Counted from the stretch's first letter, positions 1 to 11,300 are shown. The stretch is DNA of 64,000 nucleotides from Baylisascaris procyonis (GCA_037389465.1 JAZARR010000229.1:1463501-1527500); one strand, 5' to 3'. The notes: generated by a model not told the origin, from the sequence alone. Numbers and translations: made by a program.

Positions 1-37
1 TAAAATTCAGGCAGAGAAGAGGGAAAAGCAGAAAGGG

Positions 38-2011
38 ATGTGCCACTGTTGTGGAAAGATCGGTCATTTCGCTAAGGAATGTAGGTTTGAAAAGGCGACG
101 TGTTTCAAATGTGGCAACAGAGGTCACATAGCTAAAGTGTGCCGAAAGGGGTGTGAAAGAAAATCTAGCGAAGTGAACAAAAAGCGCAGGCAGAGCGGGG
201 GTAAGCTACATTCTATGCACGCGGACGGTATTTATGCAATAAAAGAGGAGTCCCCTGCATACAACATTACCCTTAAGGTGAATGGCAAACCCACCCAAAT
301 GGAGCTGGATACTGGTGCCGTTGTCACCATAGTAAAGCCAGAGTGCTGGAAAAGCATCGGTTGCCCAAAACTGCGGAAACCATCCGTGATTTTACGAAGC
401 TACACGGGCCATATTGTCCGCCTAAAGGGGGAGACAACGGTTGCAGTTGAGTGTAGCAGGGGCAAAAAGGAATTGTTGCTGCGAGTGGCCGAGAATAGCA
501 AGACTAATGTTCCTGGTAAAGATTGGATCCGTGCCTTCGGAGGGTTGAATGCGTTCAGCTCGCTAATCTGTACCGTAGGTTCAGTAGACACGAACAAAAA
601 GTTGGAGGATTTGTGCGCTAATTATTCGGACGTATTCAAAAATGAATTGGGGCACTGTAAGAAAATTCTGGCTCACGTGGAATTACAGAAGGAGGCCACA
701 CCAGTGTTCCGAAAACCATTTCCGTTAGCGTTTGCCATGCATGGTCCGGTTGAGAAGGAGTTGACTCGTTATGTGAATATGAGTGTTTTGAGCCCCATTG
801 AGCGTTCAGCTTGGGCTGCCCCAATTGTAACAGCAAAGAAACCGGATAATAAAATTCGAATCTGTGCTGATTTTTCTACGGGTTTGAACGAAAGACTTGT
901 GGTTGACTCATATCCCATCCCAAGGCCAGAAGACTTGTACCAGGCACTCCAAGGAGGGGAGAAATTTTCGAAATTGGACCTCTCGGATGCCTACTTACAG
1001 GTCGAGTTAGATGACAGCTCTAAGGAATTGCTGGTAATAAACACGCACAAGGGTTTGTTCCGTTATAATCGTTTGCCATTTGGCGTAGCGTCAGCGCCAG
1101 CGATTTTTCAAAAAGTCATGGACACCATGCTGGCAGGTATTCCACGGGTGGCAGCCTATCTAGATGATATCATTCTGACTGGGAAGAATGAGGTGGAACA
1201 TCTGGCAACATTGAATAAGGTGCTAGGCCGACTAAGAGAGTACAGTTTCCGCATTCGCAAGGAAAAATGCGCGTTTATGCAAAGCGAAATTGAATACTTG
1301 GGACATATTTTGAGTGCTGAAGGAATAAAAGCAGACCCTCAGAAGACTGCCGCAATCGTAAAAATGCCGCCCCCACGAAATGTGTCACAATTGCGATCCT
1401 TCCTGGGGATGTGTAATTATTATGAAGAATTCCTACCGCATTTGGCGGAATTATTTGCCCCTCTGAACAAACTTTTAAAGAAAGGGGTTCAGTGGCAATG
1501 GGAACGGCCGCAAATTGAAGCGACTGAGAAGATAAAAGAGATGTTGAATTCACCATTGCTGCTAACGCATTACCATCCCAACTGGCCAATTATTCTCGCC
1601 GCAGACGCTTCTAAGGAAGGGATTGGGGCAGTGATCTACCATAGATTGACTGATGGTACTGTTAAGGTTGTTGCGCATGCGTCAAGGACACTTAATGCTG
1701 CCCAGAAAAATTATGCACAAATTGAGAAGGAGGCCTTAGCTACTGTTTATGGCGTGAAAAAGTTCCACAAGTACTTATGGGGACGAAGATTTACGTTACT
1801 CACAGACCATAAGCCCCTCGTATCGATATTTGGCTCGAAAAAGGGAGTGCCTCAGACAACGGCATGCAGGTTAACACGATGGGCTGTTGCACTCATGAAT
1901 TATAATTTTCGGATAGAATACCGCAACACCAAAGAATTTGGCCAGGCAGACGGGCTTTCGAGGTTACCCATCTCAAGTGACGAATTGTTCGACCAAAAGT
2001 TTGACCAATAA
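38..2011 (+). CDS. Gypsy1 Gag C-terminus, protease, RT and RNase H
   Basis: This is the first part of a retrotransposon polyprotein (657 codons from the first ATG; the frame is probably open further left). Residues 2-36 hold two CCHC zinc knuckles (CHCCGKIGHFAKEC, CFKCGNRGHIAKVC). An aspartic protease motif LDTGAVVTIV lies near residue 90. RT has FSKLDLSDAYLQVEL and the catalytic YLDD in AAYLDDIILTG. RNase H shows LAADASKEGIGAVI and LLTDHKPLVSIF. The frame ends with TAA at 2009-2011; the same frame reopens at once and continues into integrase, so the stop divides one polyprotein. It could be a nonsense mutation or a read-through codon, and degeneration is more likely. All catalytic motifs in this part look intact. 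Confidence 0.9.
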   Translation: MCHCCGKIGHFAKECRFEKATCFKCGNRGHIAKVCRKGCERKSSEVNKKRRQSGGKLHSMHADGIYAIKEESPAYNITLKVNGKPTQMELDTGAVVTIVKPECWKSIGCPKLRKPSVILRSYTGHIVRLKGETTVAVECSRGKKELLLRVAENSKTNVPGKDWIRAFGGLNAFSSLICTVGSVDTNKKLEDLCANYSDVFKNELGHCKKILAHVELQKEATPVFRKPFPLAFAMHGPVEKELTRYVNMSVLSPIERSAWAAPIVTAKKPDNKIRICADFSTGLNERLVVDSYPIPRPEDLYQALQGGEKFSKLDLSDAYLQVELDDSSKELLVINTHKGLFRYNRLPFGVASAPAIFQKVMDTMLAGIPRVAAYLDDIILTGKNEVEHLATLNKVLGRLREYSFRIRKEKCAFMQSEIEYLGHILSAEGIKADPQKTAAIVKMPPPRNVSQLRSFLGMCNYYEEFLPHLAELFAPLNKLLKKGVQWQWERPQIEATEKIKEMLNSPLLLTHYHPNWPIILAADASKEGIGAVIYHRLTDGTVKVVAHASRTLNAAQKNYAQIEKEALATVYGVKKFHKYLWGRRFTLLTDHKPLVSIFGSKKGVPQTTACRLTRWAVALMNYNFRIEYRNTKEFGQADGLSRLPISSDELFDQKFDQ

Positions 2012-3490
2012 GAGGCTAGAGATGAATTGATGGTAAACCAGTTGATAGTCAAATGCCAGTCAGAACTACCAATTACAGCCAAACTGATCGCGGAGCACAC
2101 AACCAAGGATAGTGTCCTGAAGCAGATCAGAGAGTTCGTATTATCTGGCTGGCTAGAAAGATGCCCAAACGAAAAATGTAAGGCGTTTTTCACTAAGCGA
2201 ACCGAGTTGAGTGTTTCATACGGCTGCGTGGTTTGGGGCGTCAGAACAGTTATTCCAAGTAGTTTGCAAATGACTGTGCTTGCTAAACTACATGAAACTC
2301 ATCCAGGTCGTGACAGGATGGTTTCGATGGCCCGACAATATTGCTGGTGGCCTGGAATGGATAGGGACGTTGAGAAGACTATACGTGAATGTGAACGTTG
2401 TGCTATGGCCCAGAAGAACCCACCTAAAATTGCAGTTAGGCCGTGGGAAGTAGCAGATGCACCCTGGAGAAGGGTACATGTTGAATTTGCTGGACCTATA
2501 AACGGTGAAATGTTTTTGGTCATGGTGGATGCTCATTCTAAGTGGCCAGAAGTCATTTACATGCCTCGTATCACCACAGAACAAACCATTGAAGCGCTGA
2601 AAACTATTTTCTGCCGATTCGGCTTCCCTGAAGTTCTGGTTTCTGATAACGGAACACAATTCACGGCAGCAAAGTTTACGCTGTTCTGTGCAGAATTTGG
2701 CATCAGACATATGACTTCAACGCCGTATCATCCGCAGTCAAACGGGCAAGCGGAGTGTTTTGTGGATACCCTAAAACGTTCACTAAAGAAATCAGCATCC
2801 GATAGAAGGACACAAGGGGATCGGTTGCGCGAATTTCTGATGAGGTATAGAGTGACACCACATCCAAGTACGGGACTGACACCGTCTGAAATGATGATGA
2901 AGCGGAGAATTAGAACTGTATTTGACTTGATGTTTCCAAAAGGAACAGAGAAACTACAAGAGACGAAGCAGAAAATGGAAATGAAAACACGAGCTAGGAA
3001 AAAAAGAGAATTTAATATTGGCGATTACGTAATTGTTCGTGACTACGTGAGCCAGAGTAAGCCGTGGAGGAGAGGAAGAATAGTTGGAAGAGACGGCAAC
3101 GTCATATGGCTCGTGAAGGTTGGAAAAGTGACGTGGAGACGTCATACCAACCAAATGCGTTGTCAAGGCGCTGATTTTAATTTCAGGAATTCGAGGCAGG
3201 TCGCGATCTCTGTTACGAGTGATGATGACACGCCAGGCGAGGACGGTACAAGTGCCTATGTTCCAAAACGCGACGCAGTGGACCACCACAACAATGGTTC
3301 ATCGGTCAATGGCAGCTTTGGCGACCGGTTGCAACATGACGCGTACGATCGTGCATCAAACAGGCCCAATGGCACAACGATGGTGGCAGAAGCAGTGGAC
3401 AAAGACGAGCAAACTCGCGATCAAGAAGTTCTTCCACAACTTCGTCGTTCAAGTCGCGTCGTTCGATACCCTGACCGACTCAGTTATTGA
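2012..3490 (+). CDS. Gypsy1 integrase and Pol C-terminus
   Basis: This is the same reading frame as the upstream polyprotein, after its TAA; the first in-frame ATG is 2030. The N-terminal HHCC zinc module runs from HETHPGRDRMVSMARQYCW to RECERCAM. The catalytic core keeps the second Asp (SDNGTQFT) and the Glu (NGQAECF). At the first Asp position, usually HVDFAGP in this family, the codon is GAA (HVEFAGP), a D-to-E change expected to impair DDE chemistry. The C-terminal part is basic and ends with the usual RRSSRVVRYPDRL tail. It stops 15 nt before the 3' LTR, as usual for Gypsy pol. Confidence 0.88.
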   Translation, partial: EARDELMVNQLIVKCQSELPITAKLIAEHTTKDSVLKQIREFVLSGWLERCPNEKCKAFFTKRTELSVSYGCVVWGVRTVIPSSLQMTVLAKLHETHPGRDRMVSMARQYCWWPGMDRDVEKTIRECERCAMAQKNPPKIAVRPWEVADAPWRRVHVEFAGPINGEMFLVMVDAHSKWPEVIYMPRITTEQTIEALKTIFCRFGFPEVLVSDNGTQFTAAKFTLFCAEFGIRHMTSTPYHPQSNGQAECFVDTLKRSLKKSASDRRTQGDRLREFLMRYRVTPHPSTGLTPSEMMMKRRIRTVFDLMFPKGTEKLQETKQKMEMKTRARKKREFNIGDYVIVRDYVSQSKPWRRGRIVGRDGNVIWLVKVGKVTWRRHTNQMRCQGADFNFRNSRQVAISVTSDDDTPGEDGTSAYVPKRDAVDHHNNGSSVNGSFGDRLQHDAYDRASNRPNGTTMVAEAVDKDEQTRDQEVLPQLRRSSRVVRYPDRLSY

Positions 3491-3505
3491 AGAATTCGGG
3501 GGAGG

Positions 3506-3803
3506 TGTTAACGAGTGATCTGGTAACGAGTGATACTGTGATCTGCATTTGTGTAATGCGCCGTATGCTCACGCTTGTTTGATCTTAACGTAATATCTCC
3601 CCATGTGTGTTGTGATTTCGCCATACGTTCAGGGCCGCAGCCGAGGCTATAAATAGGCTGCGGTCTTGCTCACGAGGCAGTTGTTGTGTTGCGCTACTCG
3701 AGTTGTGTTGACGTCATAAAGGCGTTGCGTTGATCTCCCCTGGTGCCACGTTCTGAATGCCCCAACACGGTCGCAATAACCTTATGTGTGTCGGCACCAC
3801 ACA
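3506..3803 (+). repeat. Gypsy1 3' LTR
   Basis: It begins TGTTAACGAG right after a polypurine tract. A TATA box (TATAAATA, 3648-3655) lies in a GC-rich context and marks the likely U3/R promoter. The right end is uncertain; CACACA at 3798-3803 is a possible CA terminus. The other LTR of this element is not in the window. Confidence 0.7.
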
Positions 3804-4237
3804 GCACCTTTTAGGCTTCTTGAGAAATCCATACAACCCTTTACAGTGCAACGTTTGCATTATTTCATCAAATTAATCAAATTCTTTTTCTTCTGGAAAG
3901 TGACTATCATGAACACGATCTTAGATAGGATAAAAATATTGTTGAGGGTGCACGAAAAGTTGATTTACCGTTCATATTATTGAAATTCTCCTTTTTAAAA
4001 TAAAACATATTCGTTAAATTGGTCTTAGGGCTGTTTCGTTTTGAAATGAGAAATGACGTCTTGAGGAGTTAGCGACGCATATAAGGGATAATTTTGCATT
4101 CGGAATCATTACTACAAATTCATTCATCTGCAATGACGAGTTTTGGCGCTTATCTCTCAGGAAGCGAGGGATCGGATTAGGCGCATTACCGACCACTTTA
4201 TAAGAAGACAGCAACAGTGAGACCCCTTCATTTGAGG
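3804..4237. other. Unit A left edge and promoter-like region
   Basis: Host-unit sequence, homologous to about 23515-23885 and 45393-45763 from roughly 3840 onward. It holds TATATAAG-like motifs about 165 nt upstream of the Pro-rich relic, also present in units B and C. No coding region is supported here. Upstream of about 3840 the unit is interrupted by Gypsy1. Confidence 0.5.
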
Positions 4238-4888
4238 ATGACATGTGAGTTGTTCATCGTAGCCATTTTACTGCCTAGAATCCTTTTCACAGAGGCATTT
4301 CTCGTTGATCCTATCGGGGGAAATATTTTCGGATGTTGCTTCTGGTTCTGCCCCACTGCTCCTATTAGAGCTGTTGTAATGCCTGCGCCCATGGCACATG
4401 TTGCTGCTGTGATGGAGGCATCACGATAACCGATTCAGAAACGACTAGACTACTCGCAGCGATATTTCGCTCTTCCCTTTCACCACTTAAGCTTCCTAAA
4501 CTTCCGTCCACATTCTACCCACCGAAACATACATCAACGTGCTGCTCCGATGTTGCACCGCCGGCTCAAGTAGCTCCAGCATCGTTGACAAGTTATTTTG
4601 TCCGAGCATTTTCTCAAACACCACTTCCGCCATCACCACAACCCAACATCTACATCATATCTGCTCCTCCTCTTCCTCCACCGAGTTGGATATGCCGTCC
4701 CATCACATTTGCCTCCTCGTTATGCTGGACCATCAACGCCACCAAGTATTTACAGTACTTGGCGATACATTTCAGGGTATTCAGGAATCCCACCACCTCC
4801 CAATTATAACATTGTTCCTCCTAGTTGGCTCCCTCTCCGTTCAGAAGACAAGTTTTCACAGCGAGGTCGATGGAATTCAAAAATGTGA
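4238..4888 (+). pseudogene. Secreted Pro/Tyr-rich protein relic, unit A copy
   Basis: The ATG at 4238 starts a hydrophobic signal peptide (MTCELFIVAILLPRILFTEA) followed by a Cys motif GCCFWFCPTAP. The frame closes at 4429. Homologous coding sequence continues in another frame as a Pro/Tyr-rich tail (SSLSPLKLPKLP, then PPRYAGPSTPPSIYSTW and GYSGIPPPPNYN). A second frame change lies near 4690, where an extra base separates this copy from the unit B and C sequence. The same architecture occurs at 23886 and 45764. I read this as a small secreted-protein gene inactivated by at least two frameshifts. Short unrecognised introns are the alternative, but GT..AG pairs near the first break do not restore the downstream frame. 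The function is unknown; Cys- and Pro-rich secreted proteins of this size are common in nematodes. Confidence 0.5.
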
Positions 4889-5261
4889 TCGAAATGAAGT
4901 GACGCCCATCTTAAGACATCCTCGCAAATGTAAGCTTCGTTTAGACGCCTTCTAGAGGGGAATTGTAAGCGATGAACAGAACTAAATAATCGTCAAAAGT
5001 GGGCATAGAATTCAACAATAAAATAATAAAACTGACGAAACGATGCAAGAATTCGTTCATTTATTTGTGCAAGAAGCAGTGAACAAATGCCATTGCATGC
5101 GATCTCACTATGATGGCGAGTAAAAGTTCATCGCTCGCTCTCCTTATTTGTTGAAGTGACCATTTGAAACGTTCATTCGTCTTCAGCATTATTTCATTAC
5201 GCCGTTCAAATTCACCTTATGGGTGGAGAAGAAAATTCCTAACGTTACCTTTTTACGCAAC
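4889..5261. other. Spacer without recognised gene
   Basis: AT-rich host-unit sequence with homologues in B (24535-24890) and C (46413-46785). I see no supported coding sequence, RNA gene or terminal repeat. Confidence 0.5.
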
Positions 5262-5826
5262 TACGCGCGAATAAGTGAACTTGAATGTTAAATAAAGCTG
5301 AGCTCCAGAGTTATTTATTGTAGAAGTGAGTGGGTGATGGTGAAATCAAGGCAGATGGAGTTGGTGATATTGACTGATCGTGAAAGTGGATATGCACGTT
5401 GACTTGGGATAAAACGTCGTAAAAGCTTTTATGCATGTCGGATGAGTGCAAATGAACAAACGGAGTTGAGCTTGTTGACGGGTCACTCAGATATGTTTTT
5501 ACACAAAAAGCGGACTGCACGTGCGAATGGCATAAAGAGGGCATGTTAGCGCTTTGTCTTCAACAAGCGCGTAAAGACGCGAAGTTAGCATAAAAACATC
5601 TTAAAAATTATTATGCTCGTCTAATTAGGGCAAATGGATATCATAAAAGTTGCTACGCACATCGAATTAGTGCACAAACAACTTCTGGGGTCAGCCAGAA
5701 AGAAAGGACGGGCCATAAGTATCAGAAGGTATCAACGAAAAGGCTATATAAATGATCCCCAAAGTTTCGGCAACTATTATGTAGTGCGTTTCGTCGATTG
5801 AGACTGCGCCTTCAATGGATTTTTTG
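5262..5826 (+). repeat. Dispersed unit repeat R1, copy in A
   Basis: This segment of about 565 bp also occurs at 46786-47346 in unit C and, inverted and split by a Penelope-like element, at 57975-58115 and 59745-60140. It is absent from unit B, where flanking sequence jumps from the equivalent of about 5249 to about 6611. An inverted copy outside the syntenic position argues for a mobile or rearranged repeat. No ORF conserved across copies or clear terminal inverted repeat was found, so the class is unknown. Confidence 0.55.
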
Positions 5827-6962
5827 TTTATATCTCCCTGTCATGTTGTAATTGTATACTAGCCCAGTGTTGTGATAAGCGCGTGTGTAATAAACATGCA
5901 TGTTTTTTAAGTCGGATTATAATATGGTGTGCTTCTCTGATAATTGTTTCTCTGTAGCGTTTTGATTGTTTTAACACGTAAATGAAGGTTTGTAAACGTA
6001 AATGTTTTAACACCCAAGTGTGAGGTATGGTTCGCACAGCAGTGGTAAGGTGCACAAGTCGACTGCACTAGCTGAATCTGATATTGGTATTATAAGACGA
6101 ACCACCTCAACGTGAAGTATATATTTTTGGGTAACTGACGGAACCAAAAGGTGATCATTGGCGATAGATACAGCGTCAATAAAAGGAGTAGCGCAACAAC
6201 TAGGCTAGTCGCAAACGGGAGTTCAGTGGTCAGGAGCGTCGACTCCAGCGGTGATCGCGGTTGGATCAACGCCAGTAGGCAGAAAAGACAAAGCTACGGT
6301 GGATCAGGAGGACGCCACACGTCAACTCGCAGCTGACTGAAGCAGACAGCAGAAAGCGAGCCGCAGTTCAGTCGAGAATGAACAACACAGGAGCACAGGC
6401 TCAATTTTTTATAGTATTTTCTCGCTTTTGTTTATTTATATTGTTTGCTTACGAATCTTTGGGGACAAAGTATATCCCATCTTTTTATCGTTGACCACCT
6501 TCATACGTAATAATCATAATACACCCTACCGAACAACTGGAGACGGTGAAAAGGTAGGTGGTCAACACACCTTTCATTGATGCATCTTAAGGAGGTCGAC
6601 GCAGCGACTAATCGTTGTTGATTAACAAACATTACAGCTATGCAGTAACATCAAGGATCTTTATTTCAATAACCTATTAATTACAAAATCGAAGAGATAT
6701 AATGGGTACTATTGCATGAAATCATAGTTGAGAAAAGTGCCCGTTTGCAAACGGTAATTTAATTACCAATGGTGCTTCTGACTACAATAGCAGATTATTT
6801 TGGAGATCTTAGCGGGTCGCGTAAAGCGATTCAGAACGACAGAACTTACATCTGCGATGGCGTATATGATTGTTTATTACCTTAGATTGTGCGAGCATTC
6901 GAATCGTCATATTACTTGTTACGCTGTAGCATGTTCATTTGTTTTCAATATTTAAGCAACCT
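5827..6962. other. Spacer without recognised gene
   Basis: Present in A and C (47347-48483), mostly missing in B. Short ORFs differ between copies and have no recognisable domain. Nothing further is supported. Confidence 0.45.
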
Positions 6963-8279
6963 TCAATTCATAGGTCGGTATCCTGTAATATCCAAGCGAT
7001 TACGGGACCGCTGCATTATCAATTCACCAGTCGATATATCTGACGGATCACTTATATCAAATGGTGAAAAATTACATGGGTGCATTAATTCTAAGCTTAA
7101 AGCAATTAATATTGAAAGTGGGAGATAGCGTTATGATCGTATCGGCACGAACCGCCTTATTTTACATATTCCTTCAAGGCTTCATCCTCAACGTTTCTCA
7201 AAATTATCTTTCTTTTATTGCATTGTATTCGTTTAAAATTGAGCCAAATAAATTCAAACTGTTTGTGTTTTAAACATTCCATAATGCCGCGAATTAATTC
7301 CAGGTTGTTCCCTGAACTGATACTTTCGTATTGAATGGAAATTAATGACAGAAATTTTCGAAACTTGTCTCACTCATTCGCGATGTTTTTTCGATGAAAT
7401 TGATCCTCTAAACATTCATAATGAGGATCAACGATGATATATGCTACAATTGCTTTTACGACAACAAACGACATAAATTTATTAAAAGTTTCAACCAGCT
7501 TTGTTTTGGCAATTAGAGCAATTTTATGTATCACATCCAATGTAGACATTTCAGTTGCAATTCATTTACATATGTCAATTAGCCATTCAATGATATAAGA
7601 CTAAGCTTTAAACATTATTACCCAGTTTTTATTTCAGTGCCGATCGGTTCAGTCATAAAACTCGCCTCTATACTCTCATCTAACGAGCCAAATTCTTGAT
7701 ATACCTCTGTAACATTGCAAAAAGTAAACAAAAAATAAAAATAAATTAGTACAGTAGAGTTCTACATTACTATTATAAGATATACTAGAATATAACAGGA
7801 TATTATATGATAAATATTATTATTACAGTCGGAAAAGAAAAAAACTGTAATACAGCAACAGAGAGTCTATTATGAGAATCACTAGAGTGGCTATCCAAGA
7901 GTTGATTTAAATCGGTATATAAATAAAAAAGTGGTTACAAAGCAGTCACGACTACATAATGAGTGTAAGTTTTATAGGTGAAGTTGAACAATTTCAGTAG
8001 TAAAATGGTGACAATGAATACCTGGAAGTTATCATTCCTATAAAGTCCGGAAGTTTTTCCGCAAATCTGGAAGATTATTCAGCTATAAGAAGGAGATAGG
8101 GCACATAGTGTGTCGGTTTACATTATTCCACAATCACACTGTCATTATATCAACAAGACATTATAGCATCCTAGTAATTTTCAGATACAATAAAACCTTT
8201 TTGAGGACGACAAGAATGCATTCAAAGTTTCACCAAATGCAATGTTAAACTTATCCATAGAGGGTTGTCTCTCAAATAG
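6963..8279 (-). CDS. Uncharacterised split gene downstream of FkbM-like gene, unit A
   Basis: I do not recognise this gene. Candidate minus-strand exons are 8197-8279, 8022-8066, 7622-7706 and 6963-7090. All are open and have identical lengths (83, 45, 85 and 128 nt) in units B and C, except that the two-copy join was not transcript-checked. The first exon has ATG at 8258 (MDKFNIAFGETLNAFLSSSK), preceded by TAG that could be a splice or trans-splice acceptor. It ends in phase 2 and joins the 45-nt exon in phase (FAEKLPDFIGMITS). The 85-nt exon (VYQEFGSLDESIEA) is flanked by TTACAG and GTAATA. A further exon near 7390-7480 ends at GTGAGA (GTAAGA in B and C). Phases of the last exons do not join cleanly, so exons are missing or wrong. 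It starts about 85 nt after the FkbM-like stop codon. Confidence 0.35.
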
Positions 8280-8363
8280 CTAATGTAAAAAGATGCCTGC
8301 TGACTAGTCCAACAGGCATGTACAAGTTCGAAGATATTGTAAGGTCGCAAAGGTCAGTCACAA
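8280..8363 (-). promoter_or_regulatory. Operon-like intercistronic spacer with 27-bp palindrome
   Basis: The gap between the FkbM-like stop (8364) and the next gene's first acceptor (8279) is 84 nt, and 82 nt in B and C. It holds a near-perfect palindrome at 8293-8319 (ATGCCTG...CAGGCAT around ACTAGT). The acceptor side is T-rich (TTTTTACATTAG on the minus strand). The spacing resembles nematode operons resolved by SL2-type trans-splicing; this is inference only. Confidence 0.35.
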
Positions 8364-11300
8364 TTAGACATCGATATTGGTGAAATAACGTTGCAGACAG
8401 AATGGATCGGCGATGTTGATAAGGGAAATGCGACTCACCTTTTGAAAGGGTACATATTTTGCCTTCAGCATTAGATATCTAAATATCATAAGTTTGTTAT
8501 GGCATTCGAACGGATTTTAGTGATTTGAAAAAACAAGAATATAGTTCTATTCGTAGGATTGACCGCATCGAAATGAATCAGAGGATGACATCAAAGTGCA
8601 ACTAGATATTTACTGATTTCAAAATATGCTTCTGAATGCACCTGATCTTCAGGGGAAAATCAAAATTCCGTCCTTGAAAGACGAACGTTTATGCCGCTAA
8701 CGTAGGATTCTACACAAAATTGTGACTTTTTTAAATTAAAAAATGACTTATTTCATGAATCGAAATTGCTAACACGTAATTACTTAATTCAGGGAGTAAA
8801 TACTGAGTTCGTCTTTATTTTTCAACAATTTAACGTGAATAAGATGACAATTTTCACAACACTTATCGGCTGAATTAATATACCCATTGGCTATCGAACA
8901 GGTTTATAAATAACAGGAACAAGTGAGTGCTTCCAAAGACAACAATGTCTTAGGATTTTTTTTCTTCCCGCAATTTTTTTAAATTGTGCGTCAGTTTTAA
9001 AAGTTAAAATTCCACCTTCGAATGCACAATATATAGATTATAGACACGTATTTATATCAAACTATGATCTATAACAATATAAAAGAAGAGATAACCTTTC
9101 ATCATGGATTGTGTTGATGACGAAACGTCTGAAAGTTTCTTTCTGCTCGGCGTTTGGCCAATGAATTTCCATATTCCACTGACACACAGTTATATTGTTA
9201 TCATCAAGCAAATTACCCCGCTCGAGAAGGGGCAAAATATCAAACTAAACAATATTTACTAAGTAGCCAACATATGTTCTCACAAATCCCACAATTACGA
9301 AAGGCGAAATGTGCAATACCGCCATCATCCGTTCATTTCTTGTCTATCGGAACAGCGAACAATCACTGATTGCATCTTCCTTAAAGTGCTTTCCTACATT
9401 GTGACTTTTATTTTACTCTAATAAGCTCATCTCACGCTTAGTTTATTTCATAGCGCGAATGGTCCACCAACCAACGAATGGGAGGGATAAAGGAAATGGA
9501 ATGGAGTATGTGAGAAATTCAACAATTAATTCTAATCGCTTTGGGTGTGCCATATTGCTCAAAGCCGAACGCTCATTACATCGACTGAAATTATTAAGTA
9601 CGCGGAAGGAACGAAACAATAGCGAAGCGGGATTTACTCCTATCTATTCCTTTCGCACATTCGAAGAAGCAGATCCTTTCCAAAAGATAGCTCTCACTTC
9701 AATCGGAGCTGAAATCTACTGTTGTTTCCAACACAGCTGATCCCCACCACGGCAACAGTGCCACAGCAGCCAAGAAATAAGCTATTCAAAAAAGAGGTTA
9801 TATATTGTTCAGGAATAGCAAGCCTATGTTTCCTTTGTATAATCTATCAGTATGCTCACTCTGTATAGCCAGTACCACTTCATATTTTTTGACAACATAT
9901 TTTTGTATTTCCAAAAATTAGCTTGAGCACAACCCACATCGTACACAAGCATTACCTAAACGCTATCGAAAGCATGCCTTCGTCCTACTTCTTCCATATT
10001 CACAATTGCTTTACGTCAATGAATAAGCAAACGCTCACCTCTCTGCCTTCGATATCCATAATCAGAACATCGATAGGCGATTGTATCCCCGCGTAATGCC
10101 TCAAAAATCGTACGATATCAATGTGTTGTACAAACTCATCTCTATAAATACCACCATATTCATCTGAATAATTTATATTAAAAAAAACAAGTGAAGTACC
10201 CCTTAGTAAATAAATGTTTGCTCGCAGTATTCTCTAATTTTAATAATTGAGATTAAATGAGGCGAACGCTAACGGAGAAAGGGACGATGATGATAAATGA
10301 GGGATCACGAAATGTAACATTTACAGAGTGCAACTAAAATATTGCAGTGGATATGTTCGCATTGCAGTTATTAATAAATTTATAGCCTAGTTGATAGGCT
10401 GTAATGCCTCCAAATATTCTTAATAAAAAAGTAAAGTAGCACGCAGTTATTTCTAAATAAAAGATAAAGCCAAATAAGCTTATGCAAGAAACTGACTGTG
10501 ATCACTTAAAGTGGAGGGTCGAATTTCATTCGACCGCTTGCATTATGCTGACGTTTCACCCATCTTTCGAAGTTATACAAAGCGGAAACCAAATTTGATC
10601 ATCAATAGGGCCATCCTCTCCAATAAGCCGTGCTTCGGCTACAAAAGTTACTAATTTCTTATACCTGGCCAAAAAAACCGGCACTGAAGTCAACTCATAT
10701 TGTACTTACGTTCCCAAACAAATGCAGTGTCGTTGCGAGAAATGCTGCCAACTGCAAACGGAAAGAATCGACCGCCGAACGACTCGAAGAGCTCCTTGTT
10801 GATTGGCGCGACTGGATCTGCCCCGTAGAAAGTGCATATTTGCGGAAGCAAACTTTGAAGCTTCTTCTCTACGGAGATGTCGCGTCCGATACCTAGTGAT
10901 ACGATGTTACATGAATCACCTGCCTGAAATAGCTCATCCTATTCTTGAAGCTTTCAACTTGCTCGTTAATCACGGACATTATCTTCTATGCAAATCTCCA
11001 CTACTTCTGGCATCTCTAACAGCTTACAAAATTCTGATTGTCTATTGAATAAAACAAAAGACGGAATATAGTTTTCGCTAGTCATACGGCATTGATGTTT
11101 TTTATAATGAACTGCTCATCGATATTCACCTTTATAGTCCCAGTCGGTAGAGCAGCGTATTTGCTATCGTCATAATTGGTTAACGCAATCAACGAGAGTC
11201 GATTGAAGTCGATGAACATATTCTCGCATGAAGTGACCGCTTGGCTGAATAGTAACCAATACTAAAATATGTTACCATTTTGCATCGCTCAAAATGCGCA

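Larger units (their letters stand above)
1..3803 (+). mobile_element. Gypsy1: Ty3/Gypsy LTR retrotransposon, 5' part outside window
   Basis: The domain order Gag zinc knuckles, protease, reverse transcriptase, RNase H, integrase, then an LTR identifies a Ty3/Gypsy element. The 5' LTR and most of gag lie left of the window. A purine tract (3498-3505) directly precedes the 3' LTR, which starts TGTTAACGAG. The pol frame is broken once, by TAA at 2009-2011. The right end (about 3803) is approximate because the 5' LTR is not available for comparison; host sequence shared with the other units is recognisable from about 3840 onward. Confidence 0.9.

Noticed and set aside
9096..9740. Plus-strand ORFs at 9154-9369 and 9459-9740, and a short one starting MDCVDDETSES opposite 9100-9250
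   Set aside because: The minus strand over 9096-9244 encodes the conserved CQWNMEIHWP exon with good splice sites, so the plus-strand ORF there is a shadow; the second has no domain and changes frame in B.
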